The translations under genes were made by a program, and so were the position numbers. A stretch of 64,000 bases of DNA from Stercorarius parasiticus (lineage: Eukaryota; Chordata; Aves; Charadriiformes; Stercorariidae). Within the stretch, counting starts at the first letter, position 1; every line of letters begins with the position of its first letter. Shown one piece after another: positions 38,303-51,482 of this stretch. The notes under the pieces were generated by a model. That model did not search any database. It was not told where the DNA came from and was given only the letters and a program-made list of their open reading frames with translations. The stretch is taken from positions 742,789 through 806,788 of the forward strand of contig VWZL01002042.1 of assembly GCA_013396915.1 (NCBI GenBank), written 5' to 3'.

Positions 38303-41300
38303 CTAGGATGCCATTCCGAGCAGGAATCCTCCAGCAAACCCTCCAGTCAGGATAACATTCTTCTTCAAAAATATGATCACCTAAGCAGGGGAGAGAAGAG
38401 CCAACAGTGTTCAGTAGCAGATCACCCACCAACCCTCCCCGTAAGAGGACATCCCTCAGACTGTTCTCCAAGGTGAGTGATGCTCAGAGAGAGGCCACTG
38501 CTCGGGTCTGAGAAAGTATCCTATATAACGACCTCCCCTCCCTGATCCCCCTGCTGCACGTACAGCTCCTCAACCAAGCCCAGATGCTCCAACAGATGCA
38601 GTCCAAGCCTCCACGCTCCAGGGCTCTCTCACAACCAGCACAGCCAGTCTGACAGAAGGGGCTGCTGACCGTGCGTGCCAGACCAGGGTACAGCAGAGTC
38701 CAGGGTAACTAGCCCACTCTGCTGACAGATCCACTTAGCTTTTCTTGTCAGACTGAAGAGACGCTTCTCCCCACAACCCCAGCACGTTTTCTCCCAACCC
38801 CAGGGAATTTGCAGCAACACATGGTGAGACAGTGTCATGCCTAGAAGCCACCCTGGCTGTCTCAAATATGCATAGATAGCTTTGCCACTTCTCCAGTTTT
38901 GCTGTCCTGCAAGCATTCCCTTGTATTTGCACCGTGGAAGATCCGTAAGAGCCTAAGAGTCAATCTTGTTTTCTGACCCCTCCAGCTAAGCACTCACACA
39001 CACCCTGGGAGAGTTGTCTCACCTCATCCACTTTGCTTTTCACTTCTGGAGACATTTTGTTACCACTGCTGTGAAATTTCAGCTGCTGCTTGGCTTTATT
39101 CACATCCCGTTCTACTAGCTTCCAGTCCACTTTGATGTATCCTGTGTGGTTTGCAATCTAGAGTTTTGAGGGGTGGAAAAGAAGTTGCTGGAGTAAAGTC
39201 CTGTGTGACCATGGCTAAACAGACCCCTTTACCCACCCACATTCCCTGACCACGGCCACCTCCCACACGCTGGTCCAGTGGGCTGAGAGGATGAGCTTAA
39301 AAACTGGACAAAGGACCACCCCTGTAGCTGTATTAACTGTCCTGCAACATCTGTCTTCCATGGTAATCCCCTAACAGCTTAGCCTGTTTCAGACTCTATT
39401 CTCTAATGTAAAGCTGGCATCACCTCCCCCTTGCAACTGCCACGTATGTTGTTGGGACTCTCTGCAGCTCTCCTGCTGCTGTGGGTGGACACAGCTATTA
39501 ATAGCTTTTTCCTCTCTAAATATTTTATCTGGTGAGGATGATTCACCAGTGAAACTCTCCCTGCTCAGAGCAAGCTTTTGGGCTTTCAGTAGAACAAGCA
39601 GAACCAGAAGAGCGGGGAGAACGAGTCACACACAGACAGCGCCTGAGAAGCAAACAAGTAACACTGCCGAGCGAGGCCTGAGAGCTGTTCTGTGTCCTTC
39701 AGGGTGCACAAGCTAGATGTCCAGGTCCGAGCAGCTCCATTCAGTGCCAGGGTTCTTGGAAACCAGGAGAAATGGTTGAGGACAGAGATACGTCTCTGTT
39801 TCTCTCCTCTTCCCCAATGCTTTACAGAGAGCCCCATCTGTGCTGGCCCGACTCCTCAGGCAGCCAGGTTGACAGGAAGCGTATCACAGATATTCACAAA
39901 TCCTTCCTGATCCAGGGCTGTTCCTCCAGGAACACCATCTCCACAGGCAAAGGATTAAGTACAGTAGCCAGTTCTGACCAGAAAGTCCTGCAGCAGCAGC
40001 AGCACGGTCTGCCACAGCTGAAGGTTGCCTCCTGCTTCACTCAGGTGCCCCTGCAGTAATGGCCCCACCTGCCTTTGTTAGCAGACCCTAAGTGGATAGC
40101 ACCTTTTGGCAATCCTTAAGTTTACACACACTGACCCTGCTTTGCTGCCACATCTGTGTACCCTGGAGGACACACACCCTTGACATCCACGGCCGCGCAG
40201 AGCTCCTGGCAGAGCAGGGAACTGGCCCCACCTGTCCCAACAGGTAATGATCACTAGACAGCCCTTCATCCCCACTAGCACAGTTCTTGGAAAGCCTGAC
40301 CCACTGTTCATACACACCTGAAGTAGGAAAAAGCCACCTCCCACTGCTGTTGCTGCCAGCTTTCCAACTTTCTGGAAGATGAATCCAGTACACCTACAAA
40401 TGAACCAGGATCCAGTCAGGAGAATGAAACACCAAACACACACTCCTCAGCATGCTTCCCACAGGCAAGGCTGCCTTTGGCAGTAATTAGCCAAGCCTCA
40501 GAGACAGCCTGACAAATGGCAGAAGAAACCCACGTGCAAGCAGAGAGAGAGAGAGAGAGAAAGGATTTGCGCCCAGCCAAAAATGATGCTTTACAGCTTT
40601 TTACTTCTCACTAACACATTTCAGCCTGTGCAGTTTTGATTCTTATCTCTTCAACATCAACCTCCCAAAAGAGTAATCGGAAACATGTCATTTCACTGAA
40701 ATCAACATGTGGTTTTAGCTTTTTTTTTTTTAAACTGGTATCATCTCTGAAGGGAAATTAGGCAGCACGTCTGCTGCTGCTCCATGATAGAGCACAGGGA
40801 GCAGATCACAAGGCAAGCTTCTTTGTTGCCCAAAGAACCGCTTACTTTTCCTTTTCATTTCTCAGAAGAGAAAAATTCTGAAACAAGCAGACAACAGTGG
40901 TCTAAAGCTATACTGGTCTCCAAACTGGGTTACATGCTCTCAACATGAAAGACACTGCTGCAGTCACCAGAACTCAAGAAAGCACCACCCCATTGCTCAG
41001 TCATGCAGCAAAGGGCTAGTGTATTATATCATCCAAAACAGACTTTATTTTGACCACAGCTTCCTTATCAACATTGCAAAACAACACAGCGACCTCCTCT
41101 CACCCATTTCTGAATACACACGCTTTGTGAAGATACAAGAGAGAGTTGGCCAGCTGATCTTTTTATCAGAAAATGAAGATCTGTCATACACCTCCAAATG
41201 GTTACCCCTATGCCAGACAAAGAAGACAGGCGCAGCAAGAAGCAAAGCAGCATGATTACACCAAGTTTTCAACTCAAGCAATGCCGCCGTGGGAATGAAG

Positions 41301-42174
41301 TTGCAAACAGAGCCACAAGCCACCAGCCCCAGCACTTGCTACAAGCAACACAAAACCCCAGGAATCATGCTCACAGGTGCAATAAGCCACCTCCACAGGA
41401 GGATTTTGTGCAGATGCCTGAAGCACATCCACCTCCCAGGAAGAAGGTATGGCTCATTATCTGCCTGTCCTAAATTCAACACCACCACTTTATGCCAGAA
41501 GTTAGAGAGAATTATCTCATCTCAAAAATTAAAGACTGATGCCATTTTCTTCCCTAGAAGATAGTGTCAGTTCTCCAGCTCCCCATTACAGACAACTTTT
41601 AAGACCTCCCGCCGTTCAGCAGAGCGTGCCAGGGCACAGTAGGCTGAGCAAGCTGGACACCTGCCCTCTCTGTGAGGCTGCCAGATGACCACCCTGCACC
41701 TGTCAGCATGTTCCCAAAAGCCCAGCTAGTGCCCACAGCCATCCTGCCTCCCATGAGCAGCAACAGCAACCCCAGCACATCTTACCATCCCGTGACCCCT
41801 CCGATCAGCAGCTGCGTGGCCACATTGTATTTCTCGGCGCTTGACCCGGAGCTGGGGGCAAAGACCTTGCGCCACCAGGGCTGTTTCTTGGTGTACTCTG
41901 CCAGGTCCAGCACTTTGAACGTGTCCTCCTTCACACCTGCAGGCATCCGGAGAGGCTCAGTCCCGGGACTGCTGGCCCACAGCCCCCGGCCCTGGGCCTC
42001 CCAAGGGACATGGGACCCCTGCCTAGTCACAGAGCCCAGGGGGCCTGGCACTCCCCACAGGCCTTTGGGAACCCCCAGACCCGCACCCTCCCCCCGAGGT
42101 CCTCAGACCCCCATAGGACCCCTCGGACCTCGTCCCCGGGACCCCTCACTCCCCTCGGTGCTCCCGCAGGTCAT
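38303..42174 (-). CDS. FUNDC2: FUNDC2, FUN14-domain mitochondrial outer-membrane protein
   Basis: Five exons on the minus strand: 42174-42150 (tentative start exon), 41936-41786, 40393-40318, 39157-39023 and 38380-38303 (TAG at 38303-38305). Together they encode 154 aa. The core [37 protein letters not shown], then [40 protein letters not shown] and the end [15 protein letters not shown] define a FUN14 domain with three glycine-rich membrane segments. FUNDC2 is a mitochondrial outer-membrane protein linked in platelets to PIP3 binding and AKT survival signalling. It is paralogous to the mitophagy receptor FUNDC1 (155 aa). The proposed first exon gives MTCGSTEG and then a split Ser, and its phase fits exon 2 (1 + 2 bases). 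Human FUNDC2 has an extra ~37 residues upstream; an equivalent, if present, would fall near the N run. Exons 2-5 are near certain, exon 1 less so. Confidence 0.95.
40542..40561 (+). repeat. (AG)n microsatellite
   Basis: About nine AG units in FUNDC2 intron 2. Confidence 0.9.
42150..42174 (-). CDS. FUNDC2: Proposed FUNDC2 first coding exon
   Basis: ATG (minus strand) with G at -3, eight codons, then a GGGGA/GTGAGG donor. Its phase matches exon 2, which starts with two bases finishing a codon. The resulting start is the same size as the FUNDC1 N-terminus. An upstream in-frame ATG hidden by the 74-N gap cannot be excluded. Confidence 0.5.
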
Positions 42175-42560
42175 GCCGCTGAGGAAGGGGCGCGGACTGA
42201 GGAGCCCTGTCCCAGGAGCCGCCCCCAGAGCGCCCTGCGACCCTTCGGGCCCTCAGGCGGTGCCAGGCCGCGCTACCGGCCGCCGCGCGTTGCCAATGGA
42301 AACGGCGCCGCGCAGGCCACGNNNNNNNNNNNNNNNNNNNNNNNNNNNNNNNNNNNNNNNNNNNNNNNNNNNNNNNNNNNNNNNNNNNNNNNNNNCGCGG
42401 CCGCGGGCACGTGACCGGGCGGCGCAGGCGCGCGGCCGCCACCGGACGTGGGCGCAGGAAGGGGCGGGCGCGCGCGTGGGGGCTATAGCGGCCGCGGGCG
42501 AGCGGCGGGGCCTGGTCTTTGGCCGTTCCTTAAAACAAACACCCGCTGCCCCGGCGGATC
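42160..42560 (-). promoter_or_regulatory. FUNDC2: FUNDC2 CpG-island promoter
   Basis: CpG-rich block around the first exon, with gcacgtgacc (USF/TFE-type E-box, 42407-42416), NotI-like gcggccgc repeats and ggggcggg (SP1). Partly hidden by the gap. Confidence 0.6.
42322..42395. other. Assembly gap (74 N) in the FUNDC2 CpG island
   Basis: Run of N flanked by CpG-dense sequence. Confidence 1.
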
Positions 42561-42598
42561 AGCCCCGCCGGCGGCTCAGCCTCACGCAGCCGCTCGGT

Positions 42599-42619
42599 CA
42601 CACACACACACACACACAC
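42599..42619 (+). repeat. (CA)n microsatellite
   Basis: Ten CA units just upstream of the FUNDC2 promoter. Confidence 0.95.
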
Positions 42620-45600
42620 GCCCCCATCCGTGGGGCGGGGGGAGAGTCGGGAGGATAAAAGGGAGAAAACGAGTGGGTTTGCGGTAAAAACAATTTAATA
42701 AGTAAGGAAAAAGCTGTGCACGCGTGCAAAGCAAAATGAGGGATTCTTTCGCTGCTTCCCGTCGGCAGGCAGGCAGTCGGCCATCTCCAGGAGAGCAGGA
42801 ATCCATCGTGTAATGGTGACGTGGGAAGACATCCCTCCAAACCATCGCTCCAAACATCCTCCCTTCCTTCTTCTTCCACAGATTTTATTGCTGGGCATGA
42901 CGTCACATGGTCTGGAATATCCCCTCGGTCGGTTGGGGTCAGCTGTCCCAGCTGTGTCCCCCCCCAGCTGCTTCTGCACCCCAGCCCATCGCTGGTGGGG
43001 TGGTGTGAGGAGCAGGAAAGGCCTCGGCTCTGCGTGAGCCCTCCTCAGCGATAGCTAAAACATCTCTGTGTTACCAACGCTGTTCTCAGCACAAATCCAA
43101 AACACAGCCCTATACCACCTACTGTGGAGAAAATTAACTCCTATCCCAGCCAAGACCAGCAGCGCATCTCAGCGCCTGGCACCTGTGCCAGGACTTCTGT
43201 GTGGTGGGGCCAGGGTCTCCGGCGCGTTGGAAGCAGTGTGGAGAGTCCAGTCTGCTGCTCTGTGTCCCACACACCCCCCCAGCTCTGCCCCGATGTGCCC
43301 CTGAGCCCCTTTGGGCAGCCCAGGCGCGCTGCCTGGCTGCACCGCAGTTTATTGTCTCCCCTGAAACAACCATCCCTCCAATTTCAATTCTGAGCTGTTA
43401 CTTGCTTGGACTCCTGCAGAACAAAAGCCACCTAATTCCCACCTGGGGACCCCTTCCCACCTTCCCTCCCAGCTGCCCAGGGAGCAGCAAAGCCAGAAAA
43501 CCTGAGAAGCAACAGGCAAAATAAAAGAGAGATTGTAAGCGAGGGAGGAGGGGCCTGGACCCTCCTGTGGGGTTAAAGGAAACCAGTGCATGAGTGAGAG
43601 CGGGTCAGGGAACAGACAATGTTCTGGGAACCAACGGCGACACTCTGCCGCAGTGGCTGGGATGTCCCGCACGCAAACAGCCCAGCACCTCCTTCCCCCC
43701 CCCAGGCAGGCGGGGATGTGTCAGGAGCCGCAGCAGCATTGCACGTGTTTCCTGCGCTGCCCTGGTTAGGGGGAACCGGCTGGAGCAGTGTGTGCACACC
43801 CAAACCAAAGTGGGGGGACAGCGCTTCCCTGGGGACCGAGGTGTCATGTCTTGCACTCTGTCTGGGGGCTGGTGGATGCTGCTCATGGCAGGTTTGGGCC
43901 ATGAGACCGGCCATCTGAGGTGCCGAGGGCCAGGCAAGGCATACCTGGAGGGATGGGCACTACGGGGTTGCAGGAGGAGAGAAGCTGGGTGTCCAGCCCA
44001 GTGCCCAGCCCTTGAGCCCCAGGGACCCTGTAGACAGGGCTTTTGCTCTCATAACCACCTCGAGAAGACTGCACTCCGCAGAGGTTTATTTACTCTCTGG
44101 CAACTGGAAAGCTCCTGTATTTGCCCTCCTGGGCAGCCGAAGTCCCAGGGCATTGCTCAGAATCAGGGCTCTGTCCCCACCATGCTCCTAGAGAGCTCCG
44201 GTCGTCCTGTCCCCAGCAGATCAGAGGGCAGCTCCTGCAGGTGCGGCGTGGTCACCCTTTGGTGACCCAGTAATCAGATGTAGCTGTTAGCAAGACTGTC
44301 GGACAGATCCTACACTGACTACTGAGCAGCCAAGAGCACCATGTCTCTGCTGGGTCTCCGCCTCATCTGCGGGCAGGGCTGGCGGTGAGCAGAGCAGCTT
44401 CCCCTGGGAAAAGAAGATGCGGTGGCTGCGGAGGGGATGGCCGACAAGGAGGGATGGCTGGGGGCAAGTGGGTGGCAGTGTTTCATCTTGGAAATCCCAT
44501 CCGAACACCAGTGTCAGGTGGCACTGGGGTCTTCTGCATGTCCAGCACATGGTGGGCTCCTATCGCTGCATGTGTCTCTGGTTTTGTCTCCCTACCCTCA
44601 GCAAAGGGCTTCCCTGGTGCCAGGCAGGGTTCCTCTTGTGCCTCCTCGCTGGTGCCAGCTAGTGGGTCCTCCACACATGTGGTCCCAGGGGCACCCGCTG
44701 GCCTGAGCATCTGCAGCATGGCCTCATCATTCCCGGCACACAAGCAGCATCGCCCGGGGCAGGCGCTTGGCTTCCTCCCGCAGCGGGGAAGGAGCTGAGC
44801 TGACAGGGGGGCTGCAGGGCTGGGGGCTCCTGTGCAACAGGGTCAGGCACAGCGTGGTTCAGAGGGTGGCACAGGGGCCAGAGCCCATCACTAGCACCTC
44901 AGCACCCCGCAGCCACAGGAGGTCCCGGCAAGGCACCTTCCTGGCCAGCAGCCCTGTTCAGCCCAGGAGACACAGGCACAAAAAGCGGTTCCCCATCTCA
45001 AAGGCTTCCCCTCCCTCCCTCCCTCCCTCCCAGCAACATCACCTCCTCCCAGCCTGCGTGACCAGGCTGAGCCGCAGCTCGCCAGCCCATGTGGGCTTCC
45101 AGTATGTGGTCAGGGTGAGCAGTACTGGGCAGTAACGCTGTGAGCAAAACCATGTTCCCCCGGGCGAGTCCGCACTTGCAGAGCCCACCAAAATGCTCTG
45201 TAAATGGACCCATGATTCCCCTCCGGGCACCTTAGCAAGGCACAATACCTGGCCATCTCCGCCAGATGCCAGGGTCCCTCGTCGGTAGGAAACGTGTCCC
45301 CAGTGCAGTGTCCTGGGGCTCCCAAGCTGCTGCTCCGGTGGCTCAGCATGATGTGGCCCCAACGCTGCCAGCCTCGTGGCCCTGGTCACACGGTGCTCTG
45401 CTGCGGCCACCACTGTGTCGCTGCTTTTAGTACGGTGAGAAGCAACGTCTGAATTCCCCTGCCCCGGGCTGGGACATCCGCGCTGGTGTCACGCAGCCGC
45501 GCAGGGACAGCCCCAGCTCGGGGGCACGCTGCAGCTTGCAGAAAGGAAATTTGCAGCTCAGCCCCGTCAAAGCAAGAGCGCGGGGATTTTTAGCGGGGTT

Positions 45601-48600
45601 TCTCTCTCCACCACCGTCTCTCTCTCTCTTTTCTCATTTTCTGGAAATGAAACAAACGCGGGCTCCAGCCCTTCATGCCACTCAGTGTCTATGGGTGGGT
45701 GTGACAGCCCTTCTTCACTCCCCCCTAGCTGCGATGGGGGCTTTTCAGCACAGGCTGGCTCTCCCCGAGGCTCCCCCACCTCCACCCTGCAAAGGAAGGG
45801 GCTTTCTGCTCCCTCCTGCCAGCAGCTGGGACTTACGGCAGCCAGGTTTAGGGAACAGGAGGACAGGCTGGCACCGGGCACAGCACTGTGCTGGGAGTGG
45901 CAGTGAGCCCCCGAGCTGTCCCACCTGCCAAGAACCGCTGATTTTGGGCAGTGAATGAACGCAGCCAGCCTGGAGCGCAGCAAATGATACCGAGTGACTG
46001 CTCAGGTGATACAGGCGCTCTCTTTCTGACCTGCTGCTGCCTTGCAGGTGACTGTGGGCAACTTCTGCTGCTCCCTGCAGAGTTTTCCCAGCTGTGAAAG
46101 GTGAATAACAATTCCTGGATGCACCATAATCTCCTTATTCAACTCTTGGACTGTTTTCTGCCCCTTTGGCCAGGATCCTGGTCCATCTTTCCCGACAATC
46201 CCTCCACCTCGTGGGTCTGCACCCTCTCCTGTTGCTGCCTGGCCAGCAGGCACCCCTGCCAGCCCCAAGGTCTGGGCATGTGGGGACAAGCCAAGGGCTG
46301 TGCAGGGACACCTATGGGCACTGGCTGCAATGGCATCCTTGGGCTCTGCTCCAGTGACAGGCACAGCTTGGAGCTGGGGGGCAGCTGGGTCGAGGGCTTC
46401 AGGCTGCCTGGGAGCTTGCTACAGCTCCTTGCATCTGGTTCTCCTTTCTTCCCAGCAACGATCAAGAGAGGAAATTTCTGGGACACTGCTTCCCTTAAAC
46501 AGCCACCGTTAAATTCCTGTTGATAAATTTAGCCCCTTTTCTGGCTTGCCAGGAGCAATGTTGGTGTGAGGATGCCAAGGTAGAGCAGCACTGAGCACCG
46601 GGGGGACAGATGATGGAGGACACCACCGTGCCCCTTCCCCACAGCCCCAAGCACAGCGTCTGCGGAGGAGAGCCACTTCATGCGGGGCGCAGGGCAAGTT
46701 TTGCTGAATATGAGCAGCTTGGGGCATATTCCAGGAGTTTTTGCAGCAGCCAGGGTGTCTCAGGAAATGAACTAGCACAGTGCATGACAGACACCAAAAA
46801 CCAGACACCACCTGGGAACGTGATCCCATCTCCAGGCTGACCCAGCAGCACCAGCCCTCAAAACAAGTCCAGGGGAGCGCAATTGCTCTGAACTTCATTG
46901 CATCAGCCAGGGAAAATAGGTGACTTATGAAGGATGTGCGTGCCTGGAGGCTGCTCTGGTTTTCCATGGGCTGCTCTGACACTTGAGGAGCAAAGATCCT
47001 TTAGCAACAGCCATGCGAAGCCAGTGGCCATGGGGAGTGTCCTCTGGCTGGTGAGACCCCCCCGAATGCTTGTCCTCCCCAGCTCCTGCAGGCAGAACCT
47101 CCCCCCCCGCCGCCCTGTGGCAGGAGCGCGGCTGTTGTGCTCCCGCTGCCTGAATCATTCAGAGATGGCTCTGGCATAAGAAATGAGAGAGAAAGCAGAA
47201 ATGCTCCGCTGACCCACTTCTTGCAGGGAAAGCCAGGGGAGGAGAGCGGGCTTATTTTTGGGACCTCCTCCACATCGGCATTTCTGCTCCGGGGCTAGGG
47301 AACGTCAGGGCTGGATTTGCTGGGTACTCAAGGGTGTTGGTGCCGTCGGCCCCGCTGTGCTGCTGCTCCCTCAGGGTCCCGCTGTCTGCGGGTCGGCTGG
47401 TCTGTGAGCTACGTGAAGCTGCAGCCCCTCTTTGCTCCGTCATTGCTGGGGTGCAGCGGCCGAGCAAGGTCCTCCAGGCATTTCTCCTTCAGCCCCGAGC
47501 TTTGGTTCCAAGGGAGGGAGTTTTTTCCCCCGCCAAGGACCAGTGTGGGCTTTTCTCCTGCTGTGATTTATCTGCACTAGGGCCAGGGTTTGTCTCTCCA
47601 TCTGGGCTGGTTTAGCAGCAGCCTGGGTGGAGACAAAAGCACCAGGAGAGATGCCTTTTTTGGCTGATGGGTTGGTGGTTTGTTTTAATTTTTTTTCTTC
47701 CGAACTGCAACAGTGGGTTCTGAAAAAAGCAGCTCCCCTAAAGCGCCTCTGCCCTTGCAGAGCACGGTGGGGCTGGTTACATGGGATAAACACATCGCCT
47801 GTGACTAAACCCCAGCACTGGCTCCGGAGAGGAGGCTGGAAACCGCCACAGCATCCTTTATTCCCGCCGTGCAGAGAGGTGCTGGAAAGGTGACAGGGAT
47901 TTCCTACGGCGTTTGGTGAAATGAGTCAGTGTGGCATGCAGCCAGGTGGGCACGGCCAGCAGGCTGGGCAGGAGTCAGCTGGCAGCGTGCGCCCAGCAGC
48001 ACAGGGACGAAGCCTGGCAAGCCCACGTGGCGGGGACTTGCCCAGGGCACATCTGTGGAAGAGGAGGGATATGTCCTGCCGACCCTTGGGCTGCCATTCC
48101 TCTTTCTGGAGCAGCCACGCACCAAAACCAAGCCCTCCCCAGGACAGGCAGGGTCTAGGTGGGATGCAGGCAGCAGCAGGAGATGCTCTAGATCAGAAGT
48201 GATGGTACAAGGGGCCATGCCTGGCCCTTCCGACAGATAGCCGGTGCCACGTGGCACAGCCGGTGTCTCTGTGCCCTCTGCCCATGTGAGTGCTGGGAAG
48301 AGCGAGTGCCCTGTGGGTGGCTGCTGCTTCTGAGATACTCTACATTCCCGAGAAGCTGCCATGAGTCACTCACTTGCTCTTATCACATACACACAAAAAA
48401 AAGTCCCAGGAGAGATTAGACATGGCTCACTTTGTTCTGAGTCATTTTTATCTGTCCCAACCCTGCACTGAGCTGAGAACTGCACAATTCGGGGAAACAA
48501 CCAACACTTTCTTCATGCACGTGGGTCATTGGCTCTGGCCAAGCAGATTTCTCCGAGGCTCTCGGGTGCAGGAGTCTGTCCTGGCTTCCTCATCACGTTT

Positions 48601-51470
48601 CCGTGGGATGGCAGTGTGTTGGTGCTGTTTCACGGGGAGGTTTGGGGATGGGCAGATGTTGCTCACACTGTGCTTCGCTCCAGGCAGGACCAGGATGCTA
48701 ATGCCCTGCTCCGGGGGGACCAGGTTGTTCTTGGCACGCTTCGCTCTGCACAAAGCTACCCACTGATTGCAGTGAGAACCAGGATCTTGCTCCCCTCCCC
48801 AGGTTATTTCCAAGCGTCCTCCAGTTTCCCGCCTGGATTCCCCTTCCCAAAGCCTTGAGTATCTCGATAATATAATTTTCTTTCTGCTCTGGGTTAGACC
48901 CCATCTCCTCAGTTTACTCTTATGTCTCTGTGTCAGGAACCTGGACCTGCCTCCTGGTAGCTGAAAATGGTTAAACCCAGCAATTCGGCACCTGCCAGTG
49001 TCACAACCACTAATTTCGGACTGTGTCCAGGCTCCTGCCATTGCAGCCCCCAAGGGAAGCTTTGCCTGACTCCCCCCCTGGATGTTGTCACCCCATGGTA
49101 CCTGGAGCATCCCTGCCAGGGTTAGAGGTAAGAAGCCCCTGTGCCACCCCCTGAAGATCTCCAGCACCCAGAGCTGGGGCACCCCTCCTGACAGCCAACC
49201 CCAACCCTACCGTGTGCCGCCCCCCGACTGCCCTCTTCACGGTCATGGTGTCTGCTTGGCTACGTTTTCCCCATCTGCTTGTTTCTGGAAGAAACACCTT
49301 TTCCAGACTTTCCGGGTGAGCACAATCTCGCAGCACTGGGAGATTCCCAGACAGGATGACTGGAGTAAAGTCACGTCCAATACTGCAGGGGACACTGGTG
49401 CCAGAAGCCCAACCCGGATCTCCCATGTCTCTCCCGGACCTCCGGACAACCCTTTCCCCTCCAGCACTGAACAATATCCTTCTACTTCACCGCACCAGGG
49501 CAGGTGGTGCAAAGCACCCGGGGCATCCCCGAATGTGACACGCCACTTGTTTTGCCCCAAAATACTTGCTGGAAATCGTGGGGCGGGCTGTTGCTCATCT
49601 TCCTCGCAAAGAAAAGGAACCCCAGGCTGGGCACGGAGCCAGCCGCCGGCGCATGAGCTGGAGGAAATGTGTTTCTCTCTGGCTTTTTGCCTCTCCGGGA
49701 GCAGGCTGGGTGGTGCGGGGAGAGCAGTTTTTACCCCGGCTCCTTCTGCGTCATCCGGCCCCTGGGTGAGCGCAGGAAGGAGTGGGCAGCCCCTTGGCAA
49801 GCTGGAGTTTTGCACGGACCGAGGGGGAGTCCCCCCCGGGCGCTCCTTGCTGCTGCTGTGGGAGACCCGGTTAGACACAGCTGCCCGGGATGGTTTTCCC
49901 CCTCGGGCCTGGGGATGCCGCAAGGAGATGGGTGGGAAGAGAGGGGATGTACCCAGTGAGGTGGTGAGAACTGGCCCCTCTCTGAGGGAGGGGGACAGAG
50001 AGACTTCACTGACCCCACAGACATGGGGTGCTCCTGCACAGTGAGCCCATGGGTCTGGGATGCTCGAGGTCATTCCCAGGCTATGCTGGGCTACATGGGG
50101 CAGCGGGACATTGGGGAATGCATTCCCGTATCCACTGGGATTGCCCCTACCTCGGGGGCTCAGCTCCTATCTCCTGTCCCATCCCCTACCAGTCCCACCC
50201 ATGCTGAGGATTCGTGTCTGGGACCCCAAAACACCCATCACTCCACCATCGCCACTGCCTCCCTCTGTTGCCCAGGCACCAAGACCTGTCACATGGATGC
50301 TTCTGCACACACTGGGACTGTCACCAAAAGGGTCACCACCCCTGTTGCACTCCTGCTGCCCTGCAGTGTGATTTATGGGACGTTTCCCCACCTCTCTGGC
50401 CCAGCAGACGCCGGGACCATGCAAGGCGTTCCTCCTCATCTTCCTGCCTTCGTGAGCCGAGGGAGAACCACGTGCCGGCATGTGTGCATGAGCACACGTG
50501 TGTGCATTTGGGGGGTGTGGGGGGGATTTCCTGGGCTTTTAAAAAGAGATATTGAAGAGGTGTGATTTTAAAAGGGAAGAAATTTGCAAAAACCTTTCAG
50601 CGCGTCTTCTCTGAGCTGTTCTGCAGGACTCTGTGAGAAGAGGAGAAGGGTGAGGAAGAGCTGGCGGGATGGGGACTCCCAGACATCACCCCAACCCTCT
50701 CCCTCCCATGCAGCTTGAAGCAAGATTGTGTGGCTAAATCATCACTGCCTGGGGTGCGGGCACCCGGGGGACAGGGATGGACCCCACATATGTACATGCA
50801 GATGTGCATCCCCGGCTATTTCCTCACCTTCAGCCCTGCCCCTGCAGATGCAAAGTGCCCTGCAGGCTCCCAGCGCTGGAGGGGGGCGGGCACAGGGCAG
50901 CCTCTCCTGCTCTGTATCAATAAGCCATCTGCATCCTGAATGCAAATTTTCCCCTAAATCACCATTTCCTCAAGCTATTTGGGCTAGCAGGTACAGAAGG
51001 CAGCTGCCAGCTCCCTGGGGGGCTCCAGCCCTAGGTACAAGCCCAGACTGACCTGCGGGGGAAATAAAGGCTCCTGTAGCCTGGGCAGCAGCAGGGCACT
51101 AGCCTGCAACCCGCTCTCCTCCTTCCCCTCTGCTGTGAGAGGGAAGGTGGGACCAGGCAGAGACCGCACCTAAATTTCCCTTCCTCTGCAACCCTCCCTT
51201 TCCTCACCTCGCTCCCGGACACCCGCCAGGACACCGAGCCAGCTGGGTCCTGAAGTGGAGCTTACCGCTGTGCTTGCCCTCCCTTTCCTTTTGTTTTTTC
51301 CTCTTTTTCCAGAGGAAGAGAGGGAGAGTCCATCGCTCACACGCTCCTCTTTGCGCTAACCTGCTCGGGCAATTCCTCTCCTGATGTCTTTGAGAAACTC
51401 TCCAGCGCTCTGACTGAGACTGGGGGTGCTGGCTTTAAATCGTCATCTCCTGTGGATTACAGCGGCTGGA
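42620..51470. other. GC-rich intergenic spacer between FUNDC2 and F8
   Basis: Nearly 9 kb with high GC and therefore many long open frames on both strands (for example 49082-50044 + and 49243-50073 -, which overlap each other). Translations are low-complexity Pro/Ser/Gly/Arg text with no domain. No splice-consistent exon series or CR1 element was recognised. Confidence 0.6.
45008..45031 (+). repeat. (CCCT)n tetranucleotide tract
   Basis: Six tandem units. Confidence 0.9.
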
Positions 51471-51476
51471 TGAAAA

Positions 51477-51482
51477 GATAAA
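51477..51482 (+). promoter_or_regulatory. F8: GATAAA TATA-like element of the F8 promoter
   Basis: GATAAA lies 90 bases upstream of the F8 start codon. The human F8 promoter also uses a GATAAA in place of a canonical TATA box, about 30 bases before its start site. If spacing holds, transcription would begin near 51.51 kb with a ~60-base leader. Inferred from position and motif only. Confidence 0.4.

Noticed and set aside
41672..42658. 328-codon + strand open frame
   Set aside because: It is antisense to FUNDC2 exons and passes through 74 N; the real coding strand is minus.
48526..49182. 218-codon reverse open frame upstream of F8
   Set aside because: No recognisable motif, no splice or promoter support, and a + strand frame overlaps it.
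49082..50073. Overlapping open frames of 320 codons (+) and 276 codons (-)
   Set aside because: Both come from GC-rich sequence poor in stop codons, overlap each other, and translate to low-complexity Pro/Ser/Gly/Arg text with no domain.
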